A stretch of DNA of 64,000 bases. Source: Lasiosphaeris hirsuta (Eukaryota; Ascomycota; Sordariomycetes; Sordariales; Lasiosphaeriaceae). The stretch is taken from contig JAUKUA010000001.1 of NCBI GenBank assembly GCA_030549175.1, positions 8,308,001 to 8,372,000 of the forward strand. The letters run 5' to 3'. The notes under the pieces were generated by a model. The model was not told the DNA's origin, made no database searches, and worked only from the letters and a program-made list of their open reading frames with translations. Both the position numbers and the translations under genes were made by a program. Each line of letters opens with the position of its first letter. Positions within the stretch are counted from its first letter, which is position 1. This document shows, in pieces, positions 21,271 to 31,800 of the stretch.

Positions 21271-21790
21271 TCAAGGTGTGGATAAAATATGGCAAGTAAT
21301 GGGGTGACGGAATGTGCGACTTGGCGGGTTTGCCGTGGGCAAGGTAGTAGTGATAGATTGTAGAGGTTTGGTATTCGTTTTGATCGAGGTACAGCGGCGC
21401 ATAGGACACGTCCGATCGGCCAAGACACCGCGACGCGGCTCTTCAATCAGAACGGCCATGATAAGTGAACTCCCCGGTCGAAGGTGAGATTGTGACGAGA
21501 GGGCTAGGTTTCGATCTTTGGCATCTAGAATCTGGTAGTTGCCGTGGCTTACATGGGCGGATCCTGGCCCGGTTTTGAACATGTGTCTGATGATGTCGAC
21601 CAGTAGAGCATAGTCGTACTCGGACGGCACTGGGAATTCGTGTCCGAGAGCATCTTCTACCAGAACGGAATCTTGCAGAAAGGTCTACCGGATGTCGGGG
21701 TGGTCAAGGACAGCCCCTCGCGTCTCTAGGACTAGGCCATAGATTTGCTGTGTTGAAACACTGTTGAACGTTAGAGCCCATAGAGTAGGT
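21271..21790 (-). pseudogene. fungal ubiquitin-like (ULD-type) domain gene, decayed
   Basis: The segment reads YGLVLETRGAVLDHPDIR, a TAG stop, TFLQDSVLVEDALGHEFPVP, YALLVDIIRHMFKTGPG, HGNYQILDAKDRN and LRPGSSLIMAVLIEE. This is the order of the large fungal family in which a coiled N terminus leads to a ubiquitin-like domain (FxxAxGRxxPF...; GxYxxxD...; LxPGxxxxMxM). The premature TAG replaces the usual Gln, a C-to-T change. A plausible upstream coiled segment (LLEKLYNLVSGEVSTSWEE) lies at about 21910-21850. It abuts the decayed Gfd2-like gene on the same strand, and the two may have been separate genes. Confidence 0.55.
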
Positions 21791-22051
21791 ATTCATCGCG
21801 CCAGGTTGAAAGTTATCACATACCAGGCGGCTTTGATCATAGCCTCCAGACTCTTCCCACGAGGTAGAAACCTCACCGCTCACAAGGTTGTAAAGCTTTT
21901 CTAGCAAAGTGGTGGCGTTGCACCAGGGCGATATGGTGTTGAAGCACAGAGGTTGCCTCCACGATTCGATATCGCAGCGGGGGACTATAGCCTCAATGTC
22001 AATTCTTTTGATGTCTCGCGGGGCCCATGGCTGCTGAACGTCAACCATCAA

Positions 22052-22577
22052 CCCAGGAGAGTGGTGAGGAGATCAATACCTCCAAACTTAATGTCTTGCT
22101 TGCAAGCCAACCCCTATTTCCACCTACAGGACCCTCCTACACCTAGCCACTTCTCCCATGGCGGTCCGCATCCGAGATCACCGGCCGATCCGGAAACAGC
22201 CCGAGTGGATCCGCCGATGGTCCTGATGGCAATCAAAAACTCGTGGCTGTCCGGCTTCAGAATCCCAAAGTTGCTCATCACCTCCACCGTCCCAAGCTCC
22301 TCGCCAAAGACATAAATGCCTGCCCACCGTGCGGTTTGACCGCGGACCGGAGATGCCGGCGGTACGGGGAAGGTTATTGAGTTTAATGGGATGCTCACAG
22401 TCGCGGCGCAGTTCACAGACATGAGAAGCCAAAGGCCGACTGAGCCATTGCTACTATCAAAACTAGATCCTCATGAAGAATAACCAACTTAAACCGCATT
22501 ATCCCAAAACTCACCATCCACTTAAATACACGCTCCCATATCGCGAGTCCCTTACGCCCTCAGCAAACTGCAGTAAC
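22052..22577. other. short gap downstream of the siderophore MFS gene
   Basis: A 102-codon minus frame at 22422-22114 (SIPLNSITFPVPPASPVRGQ and on) looks partly coding but matches no family I know. No splice partner was found. Confidence 0.3.
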
Positions 22578-24422
22578 CTAAAACACGTTACCCTTCGACT
22601 GCACGATCTTGGAAACGTTGATGTTCTTGATCAGCAGGATCCACAAAAACGTCAGGGCAATGATAGCCGTGCCGGCTGCCAACATGCGCGTCTGGGCGTA
22701 GCCGTAGGCCTCCTGGATGGCGAGGCGGGTCTCACTCCCAATCTCGTAGCTGAGCTGGGTATCCAGATCGCCATAGATGGCATCAAAGTTCTCGAGCGCG
22801 TCTTCAGGTAGGAGCCGCTCCAGAGCGCCAGGGAACGTGTTGGTCCAGATGGAGCCCGACACCGTGGCGCCAATGGCACCGCCGGTGGTGCCGACGACAT
22901 AGAGTAGCGCTAGCGCAGCCGAGACATGCTGGTGGTCGACAGCCGCGAGCACGGCGACCTGCTGGATGATGATGAAGATGCTGCCGCCAAAGGAGGTGAA
23001 GACCTGGCACATGATGAGATAGCCAACGTTCTGCCCGGGCTGGCGGAAGTAGATCATCAGGCCCTGCGAGAGGACATACAGCGGCACGGCAATGTACAAC
23101 AGCCACTTGAAGTAGCCCGTCTTGCGAATCGCCAAGCCAACCAGCAGCAGCAGCACGCCGCTGACCACATTGAACGTGTTGCTGATATACCCCGCCTCAG
23201 CCAGACTGACGTTATTGACGACCTGCAGGAAGGACGTGAAGTAATTGGCCCAGCAGTAGTATGAGATCTGATACGTCAAGCTGAGCAAGCAGGCGCCGAT
23301 GACGGTCCGATCTGACAGCAGGGAAAAGTTGAGCATGGGCTTGGGCGCCAACCAGATCTCATTCACCACGAACGCGGCCAGCACCACGAGCCCAACCACG
23401 ATCATGGCAATAATGTACCCGGTGGCCCACTCGTTGGGCGCCGACGAGGCGAGCGCAAAGGGCAGCAGGAAGACGGTCAAACCAGCAGAGAAGAGAAAGA
23501 CGCCAAGCGCGTCGAACTCGACCGTGTGAAACCAGAGGCTCTCCTTCCAGGTGCGGCCGCTGCCGGCAGGGGCGATCACACCCTGCTTGCGGGCCTTGTT
23601 CAGGTTGAGCTTGAGGTTGAGGTAGATCGGGCCGGCAACGAAGGGCAGGATGATGGCGAAGGCGCCAAAGCCCCAGCGCCAATCGATGTTGTAGTAGAAG
23701 CTCTCGGCGGCCTTGGGGCCAGCAAAAGCCGTGATGATGTACGGGGACGAGGTGAAGGCGTACGCGAGGCCTCGGTTCTTGAGCTTGGAGGCGTCGGCGG
23801 TGATGACGTCGACCGAGAAGGTCATGCCCATGAAGCCGATGTTGTAAAAGACGTAGGCGGCGCAGAACATGGGCAGGTTCTGGCAGGCGGCCATGAGGAT
23901 CAAGCCGAAGGTGGCGAAGCCCATCATGACGAGGAAGCCCTCGCCGCGGCCCCAGAGGTCGAGGACCTTGGAGAGGGGGATGAAGGAGGCGGCTGTCAGG
24001 GCGTCCGAGACAATGTAGATGACATTGAGCAGCGAGTGCGACTCCCATTCCGACGTGACGAAGGGGATCAGACTGTAGAGAATGGCGGATTGGAAGGCAT
24101 TGACGCAATACAGCAGCCAGATGCTGTCGGGGTGGCGTTAGCTCAGTCACAAAACAAGAGTCGACCCCATCGTATTGGTGCAAACATACTTGATGAAGAT
24201 GGCAATCAGCGAGCCCTTGGACCAGGCAATGGTCACGGCCTCGACATTCTGGACACCGCGCTGCAGATCCTCGCCGGGCTTTTCCACGGCGAGCTGCTCA
24301 TTGCTGGTGTTGTCGACGGCGGTGGCGGCGGTGTCTGTGGTGGGATTCTTCCGGATCTCGTCGACGGCAGGAGTGTCTGACTTCCGGCCAAGGCCGGCCT
24401 GGAATTTGGCTAAGATTCCCAT
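22578..24422 (-). CDS. MFS siderophore-iron transporter (SIT family)
   Basis: Exon 1 is 24190-24422 and exon 2 is 22578-24123. The intron (24124-24189, 66 nt) reads GTATGT...GCTAAC...GACAG in the gene sense. The product is 592 aa, the usual size for this family. A hydrophilic N terminus (about 75 aa) is followed by WLLYCVNAFQSAILYSL and about 14 hydrophobic segments. SIT-type signatures include DVITADASKLKNRGLAYAFT with SSPYIITAFAGPKAAE, the central WFHTVEFDALGVFLFSAGLT with LLPFALA, and VAVLAAVDHQHVSAALALLY. The family (MirB, MirD, Sit1) carries ferric siderophores across the plasma membrane by proton symport. Here it opens a siderophore cluster. The 24423-25319 promoter interval holds four ATCWGATAA sites. 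Confidence 0.93.
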
Positions 24423-24705
24423 GGTAAGGCAAGTGAGGGGGTGGAGGGGTTCAGAGACTAAGGATGCAGGACAATAAGCAGACGAGGCGGAGGCAGGAGC
24501 TCCTGTATAAGGGAGGTAGTAGCAGATGGAAGGGCGCCCCTCTCATGCGTCCCAGTCCGTCTAGAGCCGTCCGAGTGATCCGGTGTCGAGGCGCAAGACG
24601 GAGCCAAGGAAGAGCCAAGGGAAGACCAAGAAAGACCAAGGACAGCTGAGGAAGCTCTTTCTGAGCTTGGGGAGAGCTTCTGCTGCTAGTTTTCTGCTAG
24701 ACCCC

Positions 24706-24714
24706 ATCTGATAA
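24706..24714 (+). promoter_or_regulatory. ATCWGATAA iron-GATA site
   Basis: ATCTGATAA, an exact match to the SreA/Urbs1-type consensus, 284 bp upstream of the MFS start codon. Confidence 0.65.
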
Positions 24715-24974
24715 GATTAGATCACGCAATTGCTCCCCTTGGCATCCCGAGATCGGGTCAAGTAAAGGCCGCTGGCAGGCGGAGGAGGTATACAGTGTGC
24801 CGCGGGCCAGCGCCGGTACTGTGACCCTTTTGGAGCCACGGCTAGGCCCGTAACAGGTATCCTGCTCGCCGATGTGACTACTGCCTGCGGGTTCTGCTAG
24901 CGGCTGCCACCCCCGCTATCCAGCAACCAGGAACGAAGCCGGGGACGAAAATATCGAACCATCTAATCAATCAG

Positions 24975-24983
24975 ATCAGATAA
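24975..24983 (+). promoter_or_regulatory. ATCWGATAA iron-GATA site
   Basis: ATCAGATAA inside a run of overlapping AATCAGATC motifs, so GATA half-sites are doubled here. Confidence 0.6.
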
Positions 24984-25129
24984 AAATTTTCACCTTGGCT
25001 TGACCTCAGCCAGCGAAAAACGGCCCACCGGCGGTGACTTGGCACGCGTGCTCGATTCGACATTTGAGACATTAGCGCTCGCTTAGCAGGCCCCGGGATT
25101 GGTTAATCTAATCAGATGCTGCAGCCATC

Positions 25130-25138
25130 TTATCAGAT
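25130..25138 (-). promoter_or_regulatory. ATCWGATAA iron-GATA site
   Basis: TTATCAGAT on the plus strand. A further partial motif (AATCAGATG) lies 20 bp upstream. Confidence 0.6.
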
Positions 25139-25272
25139 CGAACGTTGGATCAATGACTTGCAGAGAATATTGGAGGGTTGCTGGGACGTGCCCTGGAAAA
25201 AAATCTCTGCTAGCTTCCTGGACAATCACCCCGACTGCCCAGGTGAGAGGCAACAAAGGAGGGCGACAAAAG

Positions 25273-25281
25273 TTATCTGAT
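25273..25281 (-). promoter_or_regulatory. ATCWGATAA iron-GATA site
   Basis: TTATCTGAT on the plus strand, just beyond the sidH stop codon. It may belong to the MFS promoter. Confidence 0.5.
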
Positions 25282-25319
25282 TGCGCTAGAATACAGCTAG
25301 GGTCGGATGTAGGGATTAC

Positions 25320-26199
25320 TTAGAGCTTGGAGTCGACCCATCTGGGGCCCCGCTTCTCCACCCAGGCCTGGATGCCCTCGGCAAAGTTGGCACCGGCCAC
25401 CAGACGCGGATACCACTCGTTGGCCAGGGTAGTCACGGTCCCCTCGACGCTGGCATCCTCCCAGGCCATGCGCACACCCAGGCGGCCAATGATGAGCGCG
25501 TCCGGGCTGTTCCTGCACATGTCTTGGGCCAGCTGCACCGCCTTCTTGGCAACGTCGCTTTTGGCATCGACGACCTGAGACACCAGGCCCCACGCACACA
25601 TCGTGCTGGCATCCACGCTCCTGCCCGTCAGCACCAGGTCCATGGTGCGCTGCAGGCCCAGCGTACGCGCCAGACGCGGCAGGCACCCCGCCACGGCCAC
25701 GATGCCACGCTTGGCCTCGGGCAGCGCAAACACAGCAGCAGACGATGCGATGACCACGTCGCAGTTGGCCACCATCTCGAAGCCCCCGCCCATGCACAGT
25801 CCGTTGACCGCCGCGATGATGGGCTTCTTGCCGGTGCGGCGGGGCAGTCCAGCGAGGCCGGGCGCGCCCATGTCGTTAACCACGCCTGCTTGGTTCATAG
25901 CGTTCCACTCTGCCCACATCGCATCATCAGCAACCCGACGAAAAGGACGAAGCAGCAAATATGCACCTACCGTGCAGATCGGCCCCGGTGCAGAACGCCC
26001 TCCCCTCCCCCGTGATGATTCCAACCCACAGGCTGTCGTCATTGTCAAAGGCCTCCCAGACCTCGGCCATCTCCCGGCTCGTCGCCTTGTTGATGCAATT
26101 GAGCTTCTTTGGCCGCGTGATCGTCACCAGCAGAATCCGCTCCTCCGGAAAGGTGACGGTGAAGTGCTGGAAGCGGAGGGGACGCGATCGCAGAGACAT
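25320..26199 (-). CDS. sidH: enoyl-CoA hydratase SidH (anhydromevalonyl-CoA formation)
   Basis: Exon 1 is 25971-26199 and exon 2 is 25320-25909. The 61-nt intron starts GTAGGT and ends GGCAG in the gene sense, joining CTGADLH to EWNAMNQ. The product is 272 aa, a full crotonase-fold protein. Motifs are the oxyanion-hole CTGADL, then AAVNGLCMGGGFEMVANCD (first catalytic Glu region) and FALPEAKRGIVAVAG (second catalytic Glu). In Aspergillus, SidH dehydrates mevalonyl-CoA to anhydromevalonyl-CoA for fusarinine synthesis. The C terminus is WVDSKL, a canonical PTS1 peroxisomal signal. It is divergent from sidF with a 390-bp shared promoter. Generic enoyl-CoA hydratases look alike, so the specific call rests on the neighbours. 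Confidence 0.88.
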
Positions 26200-26589
26200 G
26201 GCGAAGACTGGTCACTGGTGCAGACGTGGTGAAGCGACAGACTCCTCCTCCTTGTCCCTCCACCTATATACTGCATGAGCGAGTAATGCGGTTACCCGGT
26301 CCTCGCCCCCTAAGGCATATGCAACCGTCCCGTCGGTGGGGGCCCGCTATGAGGTGATGCGATGCCGGCCAAGGTACCGGCCGGACTCGCTTCTAGCGGC
26401 CGCTGGCCCTGAAATCAGATAATCTAGCGGTTGGCAGGGATCACAGCTCTTCGCCGCCGCATCCTGATACTGAACATTTGAGGCTGGCATCGCACTTCTC
26501 CCCCCCCCTCCCCCCCCTCCCCCTCTCTTGAGTTTCAAAACAACTCAACACCACGCAAACCATCACCACCGCCAAGACACACCACCGCG
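26200..26589. promoter_or_regulatory. bidirectional sidH-sidF promoter
   Basis: 390 bp between divergent start codons. It contains one ATCWGATAA site (26414-26422) and a C-rich tract just before the sidF start, a common feature of fungal core promoters. Confidence 0.65.
26414..26422 (+). promoter_or_regulatory. ATCWGATAA iron-GATA site
   Basis: ATCAGATAA about midway between the sidH and sidF start codons, so one site could serve both genes. Confidence 0.7.
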
Positions 26590-27951
26590 ATGGCCTCAAC
26601 AACTTACCCCCCGATCAGGCTCCCCCACCCCTACCTCACCTCCTACACCGTCATCCCCTCCGGCACAGCCCTCACCCTCAGCCTCTCTACCGACCAACCG
26701 CAAAACGGCCGCGCCCTGCTGGAGCCCCTCCACGACCCTTTTCTGTCCTGGAGCCCCCTCGCCTCGCCCTCCCCCGCCTCCACCCCACCTGCCTCCAACA
26801 ACACGCCGTGGGCCCGCGCCCGCCGCGCACCGGCGACCACCTTCTCCTGGCCCGGCGCCGCTCCCTCGCTCGCCGCCGTCTGGGGCGTCGTCCACGCCAT
26901 CTACCTCGCGCACCCGCAGCTCGAGTACTTCCGGCTCTCGCTCGCCGGGACCACCGATGCCGCGCTCGTGCGGCAGGGCCTGGTCGCCACGGGCCTGGGC
27001 ATCAACCATCCGCGGGGGAGCAAGGACGGCGGCGAGGGGGAGGGGGAGGTGCTGGTGCTGCGGAGCGCCTTCTGGCAGGGGGCGGCGAGCCCGGTCGGGC
27101 CCAGGCCGATCTGGGTCGTGGGCGAGGGGACTGATGGGCCGTTAGAGAAGGGGCTCGATGGGTATCCCCTCATGCCCGAGGGCTGGACGGTTACGGACAA
27201 GTTCCCCGCCGAGAAGGTGTACACCCGACACCCGATCCGCAAGGCCAAGCCCGCGCCCGGCAGCGTGGCGTACAGCCGCTGGGTGCCCGAGATCGGGATG
27301 CATTTCTCGCTCGAGGCGGTCAATTGGGAGGATGAGGCGCATCTCGAGCTGTTCAACCAGTGGCAGAACGACCCGCGCGTCGCGGCCGGGTGGAATGAGA
27401 CGGGCACGGTGGACGAGCACCGCGAGTATCTGAAGCGGTTGCACGAGGATTCGCACGTCGTGTGCTTCTTTGGGCGGTTCGATGACACGCGGTTTGCGTA
27501 CTTTGAGCTCTACTGGTCAAAGGTGAGAGCCCCTTCTCCCCGGGGGGTTGAGCGTGTTGCTAATGTATGTGTTGGGAAGGAGGACCACTACGGAGCGCAT
27601 TACGACGCTGGCGACTACGACCGCGGCCGGCACTCGCTCGTGGGCGATGCCTCGTTCCGCGGCGCACAAAAGGTCAACGCGTGGTACTCGAGCTGCATCC
27701 ACTACTGCTTCCTGGACGAGCCGCGGACGGCCAACGTGGTGGGCGAGCCCAAGGCCACGGGCTCGATCATCCTGAGCTACGAGAACGCCCAGGGGCTCAC
27801 GATTGGCAAGTATGTGGATCTGGGCCACAAGCGGTCGGTTCACTCGGTCTGCAGCCGCGAGAAGTGGTTCCAGCTGTGCCCCTTGTTCTGGGATGGCCGC
27901 GAGAGGCCGAACGAGTCGGCTGATCGGGCGGCGTGGAATGCCAAGTTGTAA
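26590..27951 (+). CDS. sidF: N5-hydroxyornithine acyltransferase SidF
   Basis: The frame is open throughout (453 codons), but a 57-nt intron at 27523-27579 (GTGAGA donor, GCTAATG branch region, GGGAAG end) interrupts the conserved block. Removing it joins YWSK to EDHYGAHYDAGDYDRGRHSL and gives 434 aa. The N-terminal half is variable. The C-terminal half is the IucB/RhbD-type GNAT acyltransferase domain: VPEIGMHFSLEAVNWEDEAH, FNQWQNDPRVAAGW, the block above, then KVNAWYSSCIHYCFLDEPRT and VGEPKATGSIILSYENAQGL. In Aspergillus, SidF transfers anhydromevalonyl from CoA to N5-hydroxyornithine. The protein ends WNAKL, and AKL is a PTS1 variant. Divergent sidH provides its substrate. Confidence 0.92.
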   Translation: MASTTYPPIRLPHPYLTSYTVIPSGTALTLSLSTDQPQNGRALLEPLHDPFLSWSPLASPSPASTPPASNNTPWARARRAPATTFSWPGAAPSLAAVWGVVHAIYLAHPQLEYFRLSLAGTTDAALVRQGLVATGLGINHPRGSKDGGEGEGEVLVLRSAFWQGAASPVGPRPIWVVGEGTDGPLEKGLDGYPLMPEGWTVTDKFPAEKVYTRHPIRKAKPAPGSVAYSRWVPEIGMHFSLEAVNWEDEAHLELFNQWQNDPRVAAGWNETGTVDEHREYLKRLHEDSHVVCFFGRFDDTRFAYFELYWSKVRAPSPRGVERVANVCVGKEDHYGAHYDAGDYDRGRHSLVGDASFRGAQKVNAWYSSCIHYCFLDEPRTANVVGEPKATGSIILSYENAQGLTIGKYVDLGHKRSVHSVCSREKWFQLCPLFWDGRERPNESADRAAWNAKL

Positions 27952-28801
27952 TAGTTTTGGGGCGTGCGGGTTAATGGCAAACAAAAGGCAGGCAAAACAG
28001 CCAATGGCACTAAATTGGGGTTCTTCACGTTGACTTGAGTTTGCTACGACGTCTGCTCCCTGGTCTGCCTCGTATCGAGCTGGTATGCACGTAAACGGAG
28101 GGGGTTGGTTGCCACAGCTGTGAGATCACACCCATCACACCCACGGGCGACGCGCTGGGATCTGACGGTGGGAAACGACAGGCAAGCGAAGCGACAAAAC
28201 GAAACAACCGGCGCCCACGAAAGTGGACATTTTCGGATCATGCTCCACCGAGAATCCGCTCGCAAAATTCCCGCGTCGCTAGCTCGGTGGCGATCATGGG
28301 TCCCAGAGCTGAGCTATATATCCCCGGCAGGATGTATTCCCTAAGCTCGTTATGCGCATACCGCATTATCAGATGCAGAAGTACCTCCGAGAGGGAGCAG
28401 AAGCGACCCCACCCCTGCCTCCGTCTGCCCCTGCACGCGCAGCTAAGAACGGGCCGTTGTGGCATTGAGAAAAAGCCGTGACGGGTCACACTCTGAGGAG
28501 CATGGTTCCGAGCGGTAGCAGAGCAGGCAGCGCAGGCAGGCAGCGCAGGCAGTGCAGGCCAACGTTGTGCCGGGCACATCCCGATGTCGGCTGCCGTACC
28601 CAATTTCCTTCGTCATTCAGTGTTCCTGGGCGCGTGTGGGCTGTCGGGGCCGTGTCCATGCGACGGAGACTGACTTTGCGATATCCGACCCGAACTGGAC
28701 TTCAAGAAGCCCTTACATGACCTCACCGCACCCAGACACACAGGCACAGGCCTAGCTCGAACAGGCCGAACTGCACGGCCTCAGAGTCGACACACGCCGC
28801 C
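27952..28801. other. promoter interval of the ABC transporter gene
   Basis: No gene is supported. It carries one iron-GATA site and a short GCAGGCAGCGCAG direct repeat near 28526-28560. Confidence 0.55.
28366..28374 (-). promoter_or_regulatory. ATCWGATAA iron-GATA site
   Basis: TTATCAGAT on the plus strand, 428 bp upstream of the ABC transporter start. A TATATA element lies about 50 bp upstream of it (28315-28322). Confidence 0.65.
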
Positions 28802-31800
28802 ATGAAGCTCGTCAACTCGCTCACGGGCTACGCCAGCCTGCTGCTGGCCGCCAACCCATCCAGGGCCGACCTGTGCCTGCTCGCCACCGCCGTCGTCGCT
28901 GGCATCGCATCCGGCGTCCCCTTCCCCCTGATCGGCGTCTTCTTCGGCCAGCTCCTCAACGACTTCAACGCCGTCTCCTGTCTCGAAGCCGAATCCGAGG
29001 GGGAGGAAGACGCGGGCGAGTACCAGGATGGCGTCAACGGCAAGATCCTCATGATCTTTTACCTCGCCATCGCCCAGTTCGTCCTCATCTATGGCCATCT
29101 CTTGTGCTGGAGCTTGTTCGGCACCCGGCTGGCCCAGCGGCTGCGCGAGAGCTACCTCCAGAAGCTGCTCCAGCAGGAACCATCACACTTTGACGAGCTG
29201 CCGCCCGGAGAGGTGGCGTCCCGCCTGAGCTCCGACATCTCAACCATTCGCTCTGGCACGTCCGAGAAGGTGGGGATATGTCTGTCGAGTGTGTCCTTCT
29301 TCGTGACGGCCTACGTCGTGGCCTTTGTCATGGATAGCAAGCTCGCAGCCATTCTGATCTCGCTGATCCCGGCCTACTTCATCATGTCGTTTGTGGGCAG
29401 CTACTACATCGAGCACTACTCGGGGCTCATGGCCGACTATGCGGCCTCTGCCGCGTCGATTGCGTCCGAGGCGCTCAACAACGTCGTCGTGGTGCAGGCC
29501 TTTGGCGCGAATGCCCGGCTCGAGGACAAGTTCTCGGGCGCGCTCAGGTCGTCCAAGCGCGAGGGCTTGAAGAAGGCCACTGCCATTGGTATCCAGTCGG
29601 GCGTGCTGTACTTCATCTCGTACTCGGCCAACGGCCTAGCCTTTTGGCAGGGCAGCAAGAACATCGCCGTCTCGGCGAGCCACCCCGAGCACACCGGTGG
29701 CACCACAGTCGGCGCTACCTTTACCGTCATTTTTATCCTGATCGAAGGCTTGTCTCCCCCGGCCCCTTAATACCCCCCTGACCTCACTCGCCCCTGATTG
29801 GGACTAACGCATGCCACCACAGCCACCCTCGTCCTCAGCCAAGTCGCACCCTTTGTCCACCTCTTCTCGGCAGCCGTCGCGTCGTACCGCAAGCTGCGCG
29901 AAGAAATTGACCGGTCTTCGCTCATCGACGGCACCGCGACCTCGGGTCTACCCATCACACCGGGCGAGGGTGGTTTCGAGCTCAGAGACGTCTCGTTCGC
30001 ATATCCCAGCAGGCCGGAAGTCGCCGTTCTGGAACACGTCAGCATCAGCATCCCCCGCAACAAGCATACGGCCATTGTCGGGCTCTCTGGCAGCGGCAAG
30101 TCGACCGTCGCCGGCCTCGTCACGCGGTTGTACGACCCCACGCAAGGCAGCGTCTCGTTTGGCGGCCATGATGTGAAGGACCTCAATGTGCGCGGGCTCA
30201 GGAGTTTCCTGTCCCTCGTTCAACAGGAACCTTCTCTCCTCGACCGCTCGCTCCTGGAGAACATCGCCCACGGCCTGATCAACTCCAACAACCCCAGCCA
30301 CGTCCACCTACAGCCGGTCCTCCTCGGACCGGATCTCGCCGATTTGGCCGCCGAGGTGCGCGAGGGCCAGGACCTCATGGCGGCAGCCGAGAAACGCGGC
30401 CCCATCATGTCCGAGATCGTCAGCCTGGCCCTCCGCGCGGCCACGCTCGCGGATGCCCACGAGTTTATCTCCAAGCTGCAGTTCGGATACGGCACCGTGG
30501 CCGGCTCCAGCGGCCGGCTGATCAGCGGCGGCCAGAAGCAGCGCGTATCGCTCGCCCGCGCCCTGGTCAAGGACCCCGCCGTGCTCATCCTCGACGAGGC
30601 CACGGCCTCGCTCGACTCCCGCAGCGAGGAGCGCATCCGCCGAGCCGTCGCCAACATCTCGGACGGCCGCACGGTGCTGACCATCGCGCATCGCCTGTCC
30701 ACCATCACAGACGCCGACAACATCATCGTCATGCACAAGGGCCACGTCGTCGAGGGGGGCACCCACGCCGAGCTCATGGCCAAGAGCGGGGCCTATGCCG
30801 ACCTCGTCCGCCTGCAGACCCTCACGGCCGCGCCCCGCAAGGACGACGCCGACACCGCCAGCCTCCAGGACGCCGCCACCCGCAGCTCGTCCAACACCAA
30901 CGACGCCGCGTCCGACCCGGAAAAGTCGCGCCTCTCCATCGCCGAAGCCCCCGTCTCCACGGACGAGGGCGGAGACGAGCCGGAACCGCCCACCCCCTCG
31001 CGGTCCTTCTGGGGCCTGCTCAAGGGCTACGCGCCGGCCCTGCGCCCGCACGCGCTCACGGCCTGCCTCGCGCTGCTGGGCGCCGCCATCGTCGGCGGGG
31101 CCTTCTCGGGCGAGGCCGTCATCTTTGGCAACACGGTGGGCGCGCTCAACGTGTGCAAGTCGCCGTCCGACATCCGCGCGTCGGGCGAGTTCTTTGGGCT
31201 CATGTTCTTCGTGCTGGCCATCATCGAGCTCTTTGCCAACGTGGCGTCGTGGACTGGCTTCGGCTGGGTCACGGAGAAGATTGTCTACTCGGTCCGGGTG
31301 CTCTCGTTCCGGTCTCTCTTCGAGCAGGACATCCAGTGGCACCAGTCGGCCGACCGGTCGCCGGCCATGCTGCTCTCGTACATCACGCGCGACGGCAACG
31401 CCCTGGCCGGGCTCTCGGGCTCCGTCGTCGGCACCCTCTTCTCCATCTCGGTCAACCTGATCGCGGCCATCGTGCTGACGCACATCATCGCCTGGCGCGT
31501 CGCCCTCGTCTGCCTCGCGCTCGTGCCGCTGCTGCTGGGGGCCGGCATCCTCGAGCTGCGCATCCTCGGCCGCTTCGAGGAGCGCCACGAGACGGCCTAC
31601 ACCAAGAGCGTCGACATTGGCACCGAGGCCATCGCGTCCATCAAGACCATCGCCGCGCTGTCGCTCGAGGCCGAGACGCTAGCCGCCTACCGCCGCTCGC
31701 TGCGCGGCCCGACCAAGGAGAACCTGGCCGTCACCGTCCAGGCCAGCCTGTGCCAGGCCATGACGTACTTCTTTGGCAACTGCGTCAACGCGCTCGCGTA

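Larger units (their letters stand above)
24423..25319. other. promoter interval between MFS transporter and sidH
   Basis: It serves as the upstream region of the minus-strand MFS gene and carries four iron-GATA sites, listed separately. No gene is seen. Confidence 0.6.

Noticed and set aside
30308..31588. 426-codon minus-strand open frame
   Set aside because: It is the antisense of the ABC transporter, whose motifs on the plus strand are unambiguous.
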